DNA from: Aurifilum marmelostoma
Taxonomy: Eukaryota > Ascomycota > Sordariomycetes > Diaporthales > Cryphonectriaceae
DNA length: 64,000 nucleotides
NCBI GenBank assembly: GCA_027559495.1
Contig: JAMXSV010000003.1
Location: 4,092,001-4,156,000 of the forward strand
Direction: 5' to 3'
Position 1 is the stretch's first letter, and each line of letters opens with the position of its first letter. Both the position numbers and the translations under genes were made by a program. This document shows, one piece after another, positions 1-10,914 of this stretch. The notes beneath the pieces are model-generated. The model was not told where the DNA came from and did not search any database. It saw only the letters and a list, made by a program, of their open reading frames with translations.

Positions 1-2503
1 TCGACTTGAGAAACGAAACCTTCAGGGTTCGGCTGCGGCGTGTGCAGGTCGCCTTAGCTCGGTCTGAGGGGTCCGGCTTCTCTTGTACAAGATGGCTGAA
101 GGGTGCAGGATCAGCTGTGAGGGTTGAGGAGAGAGGGTGTGGGTATCGGTCGCGGTGTGTTCGAAACGGGAGTGATGGGAGGGAAGGAAACGGATTCGCG
201 GTTTGATGTTGCGGAGGTTGAAGTCCAAACTCAAGGCAGCTACGGCAGGTAGATTTTTGGGGAAGGCTCGTCCAAGGCATTTGCGTCAGTGGTGCCAGGG
301 ATTGGCCCGAGCTCCAGGCGGCTCCAGGCGGCTCGTCACTGGGAAGGCTATTATTACAGCAGCTGCGTGGACCAGCACAGAAGGCTACAGCAGCATGTGG
401 AACCCCTGTAGATGGGGCCTGGCGTGCCTGGGCAAGCCAGTGCTATACAGTAGCTGCCGGCCGGGCTCAGGCCGTCAAGAATTCCCACTTTTTATTCTTT
501 CTGTGTCTGGGTGGGGTGAGTTCCCCTCTACATACTTTCCCACAGCCCGCGGCTCTGTAGCTCCGCCCAAAGACGATGACCAATATCAATGCTGCGTACG
601 GTGTGGTACTGTGCAGGCAAAACTGTCAGCATGTGCGTCACAGGCTGCCAATCTCAACAATGTCATACTCGCTACTCGTCTCTGCTCATCAGGTTAGCCA
701 ACGATGCCCAGCGGCTAACCACTGGACAGACAAACGATACTGCTGGACCGGCTTCCATCCCTATGCCACAATTATGTTTTGGTGGGTGGTTGATCGCATA
801 CTAGCTCAGACGCGAGGAAGATGAGGAAGAAGGTAAGAGAAGAGCTCACTCTGGACACTCATGCTATCCAGGCAGTGAGGCTTTGCCACGCAGCCAACAA
901 TGCAACTTCTAGTGTGTACGCAAGGTTTTCGACCGAGCCAGCGTCTCGCATAAATGAACTTTTGCGAAACTCTTCCCCCAATCAATACCACCATGTATGT
1001 CCACAGCACGTCCAGATACCTCACGAGGGTTCTTATGCCTCTGCTCCAGGTTTCCGCCCAAAGTCACTAGCTGTTTCTGAACCCGACCAGTGCTTTCGTA
1101 GTGCCGTGTCTTGGATCATTAAAGCCGGAACTTGAAGCCGGCACGGAGCCGGTTCAGATGAGAATTCGGCCTGATATTCCGTCTCCACCAGAGCCGGAAA
1201 GAGCCGAGGTCGGCCGGTATTTACAGCCCTTTTGCGCAACTCTCTCCTCTTCCTTTCCCCTGCTCTCTCACTTGTCTCTTTTTTCCCCTCTATTCCCGCC
1301 CCCCCCCCTCCCCACACCTCATTCCCTTTGATACACAGGTATCAATAGTCAAGAGCTCATTTTCTATTCCCAAGACTCCTCAGATTTCAGTGCACAGGAA
1401 GGGAAAGGTAGCTGCTTCAGGTATTATCCACTGTGGCGGCCCATCAAGCTCTGGCCTTTTGTGTGCGTCCAGTATCCTCATCCTTCTTTCGTTGCTGACA
1501 GGGCAAGGAGGGAAGGGTAACTCAGGGGTGAGACTTTGATCACATACTGGATGTCAAACACATAGCACTGTCTCAGGCTTGCCACCTTTAATCATTGCAA
1601 GGCCGTGCCCGAGAGACAATGGCCCAAGAAGACAACTTAAAACAGTCGAGGAAGGTACCACACAATGTGGATGCAATCATCAGTCTGTATGGTACGAATA
1701 ATAGGTGCATGAAGACAGCCCAGACCCATACATGTGCAACCTAGTTTGGAGATACTTTACATATAAGCATTGCATGCTATGTACATGGCCTAAGCTTTCG
1801 AAGTTAGCGACTCCACAATGCATGAACGGTTCAGGTGTCATCCCTGTTCAATTTTTTTTTTTTTCCTTCCCCCTCAAAGAGAGGAGGAGCGCAGAGACTT
1901 CGTCTCGTTTAGCCCGAGGCATTTGACGAACAAGAGCAGTTTCCAACTCAGACCGCCCTGCTGCTGCTCATAAAGAAAATAAACTGGGCTATCATCTTCT
2001 GGCCTGACGTCCTACCAGAGTATCATTCTTACTGCAGCTTACTCGCCGCATCCAGACGACACAACCTCGCTTCTACATAGCATAATACATCATACCCAGT
2101 TCAAACACGAAGACCCTATTTTTTTTCTTTTCTTTTTCTATACTCTGGTCCTTCCATCATCGCCACATTCAGTATCTGCAGATCTCATCAGCTCACAAAG
2201 TCTGCCACCTTAATTGCCCACCACGTGTGCAAAGCCTTGGACCAACCAGACGAGCTCGCGCGCTACCCTCGTCTGCCACCGCAACAGCCAAGAAAGAGGA
2301 GCAGAACAGCACGGCAAATTGCCCCTCCTCGCAACCTGCCGCCCGGCGTACAAGCAGTCACCCCGCGCTAAAAAGTTCCAAACCCAGCGTGCCACGCCTG
2401 CCTCGTACGACCGTGTCTGAGGTCTGTTACTGGCCCCTGAGGAGCTGCATTCTTTTTCCGCAAAGGGGGGTAATAGAAACCACCCTCTCTTCCCTCCTTC
2501 ACC
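1..2503. other. Intergenic region and PRPP synthetase promoter/leader
   Basis: I see no supportable gene here. The open frames are short, lack a recognisable protein family and do not show the GC-rich third positions of the real exons in this window. A 10-nt unit (gctccaggcg) is tandemly repeated about 2.4 times at 311-334. CT-rich and T-rich tracts at about 1250-1320, 1852-1872 and 2119-2140 resemble the pyrimidine-rich leaders that precede fungal transcription starts, so the last few hundred bases are probably the promoter and 5' leader of the PRPP synthetase gene. The left edge could hold the 3' flank of a gene outside the window. Confidence 0.5.
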
Positions 2504-3760
2504 ATGTCCACCATGTCGAACGAGATCAAACTCCTCAGTGGGAACTCCCATCCCATGCTGGCCCAGCTGGTCGCAAACCGGTCAGTATCTGCAGCCTCTG
2601 CAAAATCTCCCCCCCCCCCCAAAAAAAAAAAAAAACGAAAATGAGCGCGTGCAGGATTCCTCTAACGTGCAGATGGAACGAGCTGCAAGCCACACAGGCT
2701 GGGGATAGAGATTGCAAAGACGATGAGCCTGAACTACTCGAATCAGGAGACCAGCGTGACGGTCGGCGAGTCCGTGCGAGACGAGGACGTCTTCATCATC
2801 CAGTCCACAGCGCCCGGCGATATCAATGATGGCCTGATGGAGCTCCTGATCATGATACATGCTTGTACGTGCGACTCTGGCTCTACGGCGGGGCGGAGAC
2901 GAGGTGGCTGATATAATGACCCAAACACATTAGGCCGGACAGCATCCGCTCGACGCATCACGGCCGTGATACCCAATTTCCCCTACGCCCGACAGGACAA
3001 GAAGGACAAGAGCAGGGCGCCCATCAGTGCCAGGTTGATTGCCAACATGCTCACCACCGCTGGCTGCAACCACGTTATCACTATGGACCTACACGCATCG
3101 TACGTAGCAGACAGAATCACCCCCGGCCAACAAACAGCAACACGCCTTGTGGTAGTTGCACATAAGCTAACGCACCCCTTTCTCTACCCTCTCCCTGCCT
3201 ACAGACAGATCCAAGGCTTCTTCAACGTGCCCGTCGACAACCTCTACGCCGAGCCCTCCGTCCTTCGCTGGGTCCAGGAGAACCTATCCGTCAAGGACTG
3301 CGTCATCGTCTCCCCAGACGCCGGCGGCGCCAAGCGCGCGACGTCTCTCGCCGACCGCCTCGACCTCCCTTTTGCCCTAATCCACAAGGAGCGGCCGCGC
3401 CCCAACGAGGTCGGCCGCATGGTTCTCGTCGGCAACGTCGTCGACAAGGTATGCATCCTGGTGGATGACATGGCCGACACGTGCGGCACCCTGGCCAAGG
3501 CCGCCGCCGTGGTCGAGGATAATGGCGCCCGCGAGGTTGTCGCCATCGTCACCCACGGCATCCTGAGTGGGCCTGCCATCGACAATATCAACAAGAGCGC
3601 CCTCTCCCAGGTCGTCGTCACCAACACCGTGCCACTCGGCGACAAGCTCGAGCGCTGCCCCAAGCTCAAGGTCATGGACGTCAGCGGCACACTAGCCGAG
3701 TCTATCCGTCGGACGCACAACGGCGAAAGTGTGAGCTATCTGTTTACACACGTTTTCTAG
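2504..3760 (+). CDS. Ribose-phosphate pyrophosphokinase (PRPP synthetase)
   Basis: Makes 5-phosphoribosyl-1-pyrophosphate from ribose 5-phosphate and ATP, the shared precursor for purines, pyrimidines, histidine, tryptophan and NAD. I read four exons: 2504-2580, 2698-2864, 2934-3099 and 3205-3760. All have GT..AG borders and join in frame to 321 codons, the usual length of the short catalytic class (yeast Prs2/3/4 type, without the long insert of Prs1/Prs5). Visible signatures are YARQDKKDKSRAPISA, TMDLHAS followed by QIQGFF, the phosphate loop SPDAGGAKRA, and the PRPP-binding motif VDDMADTCGTLAKA. Translation may start at the first ATG (2504) or at an in-frame ATG 9 nt later; the second gives the more typical MSNEIKLLSG start. 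It converges on the eS6 gene downstream. Which Prs paralogue it is cannot be decided from one sequence. Confidence 0.95.
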
Positions 3761-4829
3761 GATGGTGCCATGCCCTTGCAGAGATAATGGGGAAAAGAAA
3801 AGGAGGGACACCGGGTTGAGTCAGGAGTCAATTGGGTTTTGTTTTCTTGTTTTGTTTTGTTCTCTTTTGCCTTCGGTAGATGGTCTGGGTATGTGTGCAA
3901 AGTCTAGAAGGCGCCAAAAAAGAATGGACCGGGGCCAAATGTGATGTCTCCTGGCCATCAACCTTACAGTGGCGTTGACGTGTTTTTTTTTTTTTTTTTT
4001 TTTTGTTGTCTTCTTTTGGCAGTGTCATTAGCTGTCCTATGCTGGAACGCTCATTGCTTTATACAGACATGCGCATGAGACATCTTCATCGAAACCTCAA
4101 GACGTTGTGGCGGAAGTGAAGCGATCAGTTCGTGGGGCACTTGTCCTATTTGTCCGGGTTACTCTCGCCCGCATCAAGCAAATCCAAATATCTCTCAGGA
4201 TAGCCCCTCCTCGCAAGTCGTGACGACATGTACCCTGACTGTGGATACTGTAGGCCTGAGCTGTGAAGCAAGACAGTCGACAATGTCATGGTAAGGGAGC
4301 TCGAATGATGATAACTTGGCCAAACAAACCAATGTACAAATGTTGACTTGACGGCGGGACAGCCCATCCCAGCTATATTTATGGTGACCCAGGGCATAGC
4401 TATGTGGTCTGGGCTGCTCCATTCATAGGCAATCTATAAAGAGAAAAACCAAGAGAGCGAGATCATTTTCCGGTAGCAGACAAGACTTGCTAAAGAGAGG
4501 AGCAACGGCCTCATAGCACAATAAAATGTTCAGAGCTTAGGACAGTAGACATTGAGTTCGTTGTCAGATAATAAGCGCTGTACGGCGCGCAGAGCAGGCA
4601 CAAGGATCAAGACTTGCAACACCCCTGTTTGTAGAGAGCAGTAATTGATCACTTGTCCCAAAAACGCCTTAAATATGGAGGTATCGACCATTTGTATAGC
4701 ATCTGTTTTGGAGTCTTTGTCCATGTCGAGCCAAGAGATACTCTCCCACTTTTTGTGCCGAACCAGCCATCATATCCCTAAACCGTACCCGAATCACAAG
4801 AGACGTCCCCGTTTCCGAGCGCCAAACAC
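3761..4829. other. Convergent 3' spacer between PRPP synthetase and eS6
   Basis: Both flanking genes end into this 1.07-kb stretch. It holds a run of about 24 T at 3981-4004 and no recognisable coding exon or RNA gene. It probably contains only 3' untranslated regions and polyadenylation sites. Confidence 0.5.
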
Positions 4830-6083
4830 CTAAGCCTTGTGCATGGAAGAAGCGCGGCGCTTGCGGGCATCGGCCTTGGTGGCCTTGGCCTCGGCAACAC
4901 GCTTGGCGAGGATCTGGGCGTACTCGTTCTGTGTAGAATATTAGCAGGCGTTCCTCGTGGGATACGGCCAAGAGAGGGGAGGTTTCGGGAAATAACGTAC
5001 GGCCTCGTCCTTGACCTTCTCGGCCTGGCGACGCTTGAGTGCGATGCGGTGGCGCTTGTGCTGCAGGCGCTGGGGGGTGACCAGGCGCTGGATCTTGGGA
5101 GCCTTGGTGTAAGGCTTGGCGCCCTCCTTCTTGGGCTGGACCTCGCGGCGGATCACATACTTGCGGACCTATATCCCGGGGGGGAAGCAGACAGAAGAAT
5201 ATTAGCCCTGAGATTCTTGATGTTGAATCTCATTCCTCTCACTCTCTACCCGAACTGCTTGACTTCCATCACCGCAGTCATCGGGTAGGCGAAGACGGAA
5301 CTGTATGTGGTGTGGGAAAAACATACATCGTCCTCCTTGGTGAGGCCGAAGAACTTGCGGATCTTGGTGGCGCGCTTAGGTCCGAGACGCTTGGGGTGGA
5401 CGACGTCGGTGAGGCCGGGGATGTCCTGCTCGCCCTGCTTGACGATGGAGAGAGCGAGGACGGACAGGTCCATGGCGACGATGCAGCCGCGGACGGACTT
5501 GCGCTTGCGCTCGCCAGTGCGGCGAGGCCGGTAGCAGGAGTGACCGTCGGAGAGGAGGAGTCGGACACGGGTAGGGTGCATGACACCCTGCTTCATGGGG
5601 AAGCCCTGCTTGTCGTTACCGCCGGTGATGCGGAAGATATAGCCCTTCCACTCGTCACCGAGGGACTCGGCGGGGACCTCCTGGCCCATCTATATATGTT
5701 GTCAGTCCACTGCCGGACTTGCTGCTGCTCTCGAAACCACTCCATGGCCAATCCGATGCGGTGAAACGATCTTGTGTTTGGGCAGACGTATTGATCGCAA
5801 TCGGTGGTTGCATGGTGGCTCGACCGGATGGGGGGAGAAAACGTACACGCTTCTCCATGAAGACGCGGAGCTTGCGCTCATCTTCGACCTCGATGAGCTT
5901 CTGGCTACCATTAGCCGGGTAGGAACTGCGGTAAAGATCAAAAGTCAGCAATTGCACAGCTGGCTATCCACCATGAAAGCCCCACGAAAGCAGTTCTGGA
6001 GGTCCACGTGGGAGCTCCAGGACCAAGATGGAGGCGGCCGAGGGCATCGAAAGAACTTGTCAGACGTACATGTTCAACTTCAT
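4830..6083 (-). CDS. rps6: 40S ribosomal protein eS6
   Basis: Component of the small ribosomal subunit and a classic target of TOR/S6-kinase signalling. On the minus strand five exons join to 240 codons: 6083-6070 (only 14 nt, encoding MKLN plus two bases), 5925-5847, 5689-5327, 5168-5001 and 4928-4830. All borders are GT..AG and phases agree. Recognisable eS6 stretches include ISYPANGSQKLIEVEDERK, GFPMKQGVMHPTRVRLLL, GHSCYRPRRTGERKRKSVRG and IVKQGEQDIPGLTD. The C terminus carries the RRASS sequence, the conserved phosphorylation site; the tail ends SSMHKA. The length fits yeast eS6 (236 residues). The ATG lies 494 bp from the divergent DPH1 start. Introns crowding the 5' end, with a tiny first exon, are common for fungal ribosomal-protein genes. 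Confidence 0.97.
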
Positions 6084-6577
6084 TTTGGCGGGCTCTCAGT
6101 CGAGAATCGTGGACTGAAAGAATGAAGTCGAGGAAGTTGGTGATGGGGAATGGCTTCGAAGTTCGAAAAGTAGGAGTGCAGGTCGACAGGAAGGGTCAAT
6201 TGGACGGCCAAAAACCAATTTTCTGTGCGAAGGGCTAATTTTTGCGTCCGTGCGTTAACGCTAGTCCAATACCGTTATTAGCGGGTTGCAAAGTGCTGGG
6301 TGGGGCTTTGTCAACGCATACTTGTGCAAATGACTAAGCCGTTTTTCGACTAAATATCGACATTTTTCTCTCATACTCACATTCATGCTCTATCAACTCC
6401 GAAAATTGACCTGGCAGTTCCGACTACAACGGCTGCTGCCAGTATAGACCGGCTTCGCGTTCATTCCCCATTACGAAACCTTCTCAACCGGAACTGGTGT
6501 GACTGGCCTTTAGTCCCTTTCCTGGGTGAACGAAAAGTTGCATAAAAAAAAGGACAGGCAGGGCAGGAGAAAAGAAA
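6084..6577. promoter_or_regulatory. Shared divergent promoter of eS6 and DPH1
   Basis: This 494-bp gap separates two start codons facing apart, so it must hold both promoters. Two CCAAT sequences are visible on the plus strand (6215-6219 and 6266-6270), the core target of the CCAAT-binding (HAP-like) complex. An AGGGCTAA sequence lies at about 6230-6237. The assignment of elements is inference; only the sequences are seen. Confidence 0.55.
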
Positions 6578-7984
6578 ATGGAGGACGACAGAGCTCAGGT
6601 GGATCTGGGCATTGCTGCCGATATTGAGCATAAAACAGCACCTCCGCAAGCCGTCAAACAGCCAAAGAAGAGATTTGTGGGCAGGCGGACAGCAGCACAA
6701 ACATCCGCGACCAAGAACGGAGACGGCTCTGCGTCCATCGAAGATGCCGGTGCCATTCAGGGTAGAGTCACTCATTCACAGCACGCTGAGATAGAAAAAT
6801 ATTTAATGACAAGTTTGATAGTGGCCCAGCCAAGAAGAGCACCTCGTCTTCTGAATCAGGTGCCTCCAGAGATCCTTGACAACCCAGAGCTTAAGTCTGC
6901 CATGTTCCTCCTGCCGGCAAATTACTCCTTTGAGATACCCAAAACCATCCACCGTATACGGACTCTAGGTTCCAAGAAGGTCGCCCTCCAGATGCCCGAA
7001 GGCCTTCTAATGTTTGCAACCACTATTTCGGACATCCTCCAGCAGTTCTGCCCTGGCATCGAGACCCTCATCATGGGCGATGTCACTTATGGCGCCTGCT
7101 GTATCGATGACTACACCGCTCGTGCCATGGGCTGTGACCTGCTTGTCCACTATGCTCACTCGTGCCTGATACCAGTCGATGTCACCAAGATCAAGACACT
7201 TTATGTCTTTGTCGACATCAGCATCGACACGGCGCACCTGTTAGCATCTTTAGAGAGGAATTTTACCCCGGGAAAGACGATTGCCATGGTCGGTACTATT
7301 CAGTTCAACGCCACGATCCACGGAGTGCGGTCCGCCTTGACCAAAGCGGGGTTCAAGGTCATCGTTCCGCAGATTGCTCCCTTGTCCAAAGGCGAGATTT
7401 TGGGCTGTACCAGTCCTGATCTCACCAGATATGCCGAAGACGGGCCTGTTGACCTTATTCTCTACCTTGGCGACGGGCGCTTCCACCTCGAGAGCATCAT
7501 GATCCACAACCCTGAGATACCAGCGTACAGATACGACCCTTACTCACGGAAGCTCACACATGAGACGTACGGGCATCAGGAAATGCAGGACCTGCGGCGA
7601 CAGGCTATCACAACGGCCAAATCAGCAAAAAAGTGGGGTCTCATACTGGGGTCACTGGGAAGGCAGGGCAACCCGAACACGATGTCACTGATTGAGAAGA
7701 AACTCACACAGCTAGGCATCCCATGGGTCAATCTTCTCCTCAGCGAGATCTTCCCAGGGAAGCTGGCGACAATGAGCGACGTGGAGTGCTGGGTGCAGGT
7801 CGCGTGTCCACGCTTGAGTATCGACTGGGGATATGCATTCCCCAGACCCCTGCTAACGCCGTATGAAGCCCTCATCGCGCTGGGGGAGAAGGAAGACTGG
7901 GGGAAAGGTGTGTATCCGATGGACTACTACGGCAAAGATGGCCTGGGAAGAACGAAGCCTACGAAGTTGGTAGAAGCAGCATAG
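6578..7984 (+). CDS. DPH1: Diphthamide biosynthesis protein 1 (Dph1)
   Basis: Subunit of the Dph1-Dph2 radical-SAM-type iron-sulphur enzyme. It moves the 3-amino-3-carboxypropyl group of S-adenosylmethionine onto a histidine of elongation factor 2, the first step of diphthamide synthesis. The frame is open for 468 codons. Family features are RLLNQVPPEIL, KVALQMPEGLLMFA, and the cluster cysteines in GDVTYGACCIDD (about residue 174), HYAHSCLIPVD (about 196) and VACPRLSIDWG near the C terminus. Residues 62-81, between AIQG and VAQPRR, look unlike the family. They coincide with a 60-nt stretch (6762-6821) that has GT and AG ends and could be a short in-frame intron, giving 448 residues. Divergent from eS6, another translation gene. 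Confidence 0.95.
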   Translation: MEDDRAQVDLGIAADIEHKTAPPQAVKQPKKRFVGRRTAAQTSATKNGDGSASIEDAGAIQGRVTHSQHAEIEKYLMTSLIVAQPRRAPRLLNQVPPEILDNPELKSAMFLLPANYSFEIPKTIHRIRTLGSKKVALQMPEGLLMFATTISDILQQFCPGIETLIMGDVTYGACCIDDYTARAMGCDLLVHYAHSCLIPVDVTKIKTLYVFVDISIDTAHLLASLERNFTPGKTIAMVGTIQFNATIHGVRSALTKAGFKVIVPQIAPLSKGEILGCTSPDLTRYAEDGPVDLILYLGDGRFHLESIMIHNPEIPAYRYDPYSRKLTHETYGHQEMQDLRRQAITTAKSAKKWGLILGSLGRQGNPNTMSLIEKKLTQLGIPWVNLLLSEIFPGKLATMSDVECWVQVACPRLSIDWGYAFPRPLLTPYEALIALGEKEDWGKGVYPMDYYGKDGLGRTKPTKLVEAA

Positions 7985-8302
7985 TACCCATGCCAGTACC
8001 TAGAATGAACTTCCAATTTCGAAGAGAGGCAGTGTCAGTTGCACAAGCACCCTTCTCGTCGAACGTCTGTCATATCGTATATGGCTCGTGCAGGCGATAT
8101 TCGCATACTTAACTTTCCACGGTGCCAAAGCTGTGAAGAACACAATTGTGTCTGTTCTGGATATCTCTTAAGCTGCCGCTCGTCTTGAACGTATCTACCC
8201 AAGATACCTTGCATAGACCTCCTAACCTCATGTAGCCCGACGCTGTCGTCCGCCCGCCCCTGACCCCGTTTCCCACCCCATAGTCATGCACTCGCGCCCC
8301 CT
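7985..8302. other. Convergent spacer between DPH1 and CTF8
   Basis: The two genes end toward each other across 318 bp. I see no gene or repeat; it probably carries only 3' untranslated sequence. Confidence 0.45.
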
Positions 8303-8783
8303 TCAGCCCGTTCCGACCGGCTCAGGTCTTGACGAGAAGACAATCTTGTACTTGACAATCTCAGCAATCTCCAGCTCCTCCCCACCCCCCTCCCGTCGCC
8401 GCCTCACCACCCCGACCGCCCGAGGCAGCTTCTTCACCTCTCCCGTCAGCCTCTGGTGCTGGCCCACAAACAGATACGCCCGTTTCATCCATGCGGTGCT
8501 GGACGGGTCGAACGTGATCGAGTCGGGCTTGTAGTCCGGAAACTCGATGCGGCCGATGCTGATGGGATCTGCCGTGTTGGTAGACGACGCGTCGCCGGCC
8601 GGGTCTTGGGGCGCGGGGAGGTTGATGGTCCCCCTGGAGCTCGAGGAGGGCGAGGCCTGCTGGTGTCTGTAGGATTTCCGGCAGGGCATTTGCTGTTGAT
8701 GGGGCCAGGCTGGTGGTCGCCCTCGTTGTTGGTGAGGGTTTCGGGTGGAGCGTTATTGAGGTTGATACTTGATGCTGGCCCAT
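8303..8783 (-). pseudogene. CTF8: Ctf8-like alternative clamp-loader subunit, frameshifted in this sequence
   Basis: Ctf8 works with Ctf18 and Dcc1 in the replication-factor-C-like complex that loads PCNA and supports sister-chromatid cohesion. Reading the minus strand from the ATG at 8783, the first frame gives the family motif ALPEILQTPAGLALLELQG. A second frame then continues TINLPAP, YLFVGQHQRLTGEVKKLP and the C-terminal signature KYKIVFSSRPEPVG, ending at 8303. The frames switch exactly in a run of five G (plus-strand C run 8630-8634). Removing one G restores a 159-residue protein of normal Ctf8 size, and no intron fits. A sequencing or assembly error is the simplest reading; I file it as broken only because the given sequence is. 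Real gene loss or strain variation is less likely, because both halves are well conserved. Confidence 0.8.
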
Positions 8784-9619
8784 AATTGTTGTTGAAGTGG
8801 GTGAAGATGTGACCCGCTAATGGGGTTGCTTCTGTAGCGTCGGTTCGGGAGGCGACATCAATTCTGTGGCACGTGTAGATGGAATTGAGTGTTTGTCAGA
8901 TTTTATGTTGGTGAGAGCACTGCTCGATATGCGGCTGGCTGAGATACCTCTAGAGAGGAAGAGTTGTTGACCGAGTGAGATGAAGCCAAGGTGGGCGACC
9001 CACGACATGGTACATCAACCCTACCCTAGCGTCAAGTCACCGAAGTGGCAGGCCATCACTGGTATGACCACCATCACCTCGATAATCCATTTACAATAAA
9101 GATCGCCGAAAAGAACATGAAATCACACCTAAAGAAAACCTCAAAGTAAGATAATAAGAGCAAGAGGAGGACGACGAACAAGTTGAAGACAACTAGAATA
9201 AAAAGCAGATAGGATAATAGAGAAAAATGAGCAAGGAGTAGAGGAGGGGGGGGGGTGGAGATAACAGTATGGTGAAGAGGCAGAAGACAATGGAAATTAT
9301 GGGATACGATGAAGAAGCAAAAGGAACTACATCCAAATAGGTTCGGCAAGGAGAGTAGACGGTCATTGATCATCACACGACCGACCACATGCGCAGAACC
9401 CCTCGCCGCGCCCAGCTGCGGAGAGCCTCATGTGCTACCACCCATCTCCTCCCCCCCTCTCCGATAGGCCGACAATGCTCATCTCCAAAAAGTTTAAAAA
9501 CGCTCACAAGCGTGGACCCATAAAGTCATAAGAGGCCTGGCCCCCTGTGAGCAGTAGACGTTGTCATCAAATGGACAGCAGCAAAGACAGCACAGGATAC
9601 GTGTAGCAGTGCAGTTATC
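8784..9619. promoter_or_regulatory. Divergent intergenic region of CTF8 and the AsaB-like gene
   Basis: 836 bp between two outward-facing starts, so it should contain both promoters. A purine-rich, A-rich stretch (about 9090-9300) includes a run of ten G (9246-9255). No gene is recognised. Confidence 0.45.
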
Positions 9620-10640
9620 ATGGACGTCCGTGCTGACATTAACTATCTCCCTGCGATTGAGGATGAGGAGAGGAAGAAGGTTATCACGATAGAAGACTGG
9701 GAGCCTAGGTTCCTCGGCGTTCAAGGCGAGGGGACAAAGACGATGACCATCCACGATATCCGAGGCTCCGAAGACCACTTCGACCTGGACACAAACGGCT
9801 TCAAGTTCATACGCCTCGCAGACAGCGGGAGAATTCGCAATCTTAGGTGCGATGAGGATATCCCAAGGGAATATTTCCCAGAGCTCGAAAGGATCTTCAA
9901 GCAACTGTAAGGAGACCTCGAACATAGTGATAACGAGGGACTATAACCACAGCCACACCAATCCCCCTTCCACCCCCCTCCCCGCGACACTCCTACCCCG
10001 TCAACCCTTTCCACTTATGAACAACCACCCGCTGACTTATTCGTCCGTCCCAAGAACCGGCGCCTCCCAAGTCCACATCTTCAACCACCTCATCCGACGC
10101 AGCAGCGACCCCTTCTCCAAAGGCCAGGTGGACCAGTCCACCGGCCAATGGCAGGCTCCCCCCTCGGGCCACCCCCACGTAGACTACAGCGACCGCCCAG
10201 AGGACCTGACGGGTACCCTCGAGGAGCTCAAGCTCCCAGCCCGTATCGTAGATCTCTTCGGATCAGCTTCGCGCTTCGCCTTCGTCAACGCCTGGCGGCC
10301 TCTGCGCACTATCGCACGCGACCCCCTGGCCGTTGCGGACGCCGCCACGGTGCCAGACGCCGACTACCTCCTGCGGGAGAGGAAGTTTCGACCGAGCGGC
10401 GTGCGGTCAGGCAATTATGTCCTCTCGCATCCTAGAGCCGGTGATGTGGAGGAGGAGAGGCACATGTGGTACTGGATGAGCGGGATGAGCCCAGATGAGA
10501 TGGTGGTGTTCAAGGGTCTCGATACGGCACGGGACAAGCCCGGCTGGAGGTGTCCGCACACAGCGTTCGTCCTGCCTGGAACAGGGGACATGCCGCCACG
10601 AGAGAGTATAGAGGTGCGAGCAGTCTGTTTCTGGGAGTAA
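9620..10640 (+). CDS. AsaB/CmcJ-like hydroxylase/desaturase family protein
   Basis: Belongs to the fungal family annotated as GA4 desaturase, AsaB-like or CmcJ-like proteins, several of which hydroxylate or desaturate secondary metabolites. Substrate cannot be predicted. Two exons, 9620-9906 and 10055-10640, join to 290 codons across a 148-nt intron with GTAAGG donor and a GCTGAC branch site. The junction rebuilds the family sequence as FKQL then TGASQVHIFNHLIRR. Other family features are MTIHDIRGSEDHFDLDTNGF in exon 1, then GHPHVDYSD, FVNAWRPL, WYWMSGMSPDE and the C-terminal CPHTAFVLPGTG. The histidines in the HPHVDYS region may belong to the active site; that is inference. No neighbouring biosynthetic genes (synthase, P450, transporter) are present, so it does not look like part of a metabolite cluster. 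Confidence 0.88.
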
Positions 10641-10914
10641 AATGACCAAGCATTTGAAGAAGGGTTCCGACAATGTCTACTAGTCTTCTTGATATGTTGG
10701 TGGTATTTGTTAGCGAGCTCACACTTCCACAATCTGTAACAAATGCTATTGCTCCTTGTTTCTCACCACATGCTAACGATACACAAAAATTGCAAAAAAA
10801 AAAAAAAATTCCATCGCCAAGGCTCTTGACCCCAGGTAATACAGGCAAGGCTCTTTCTCTCCTCCACAAGCCGTTCTAGTTCATCTCTTCTTGTTCATGC
10901 CGCTCAACACTACC

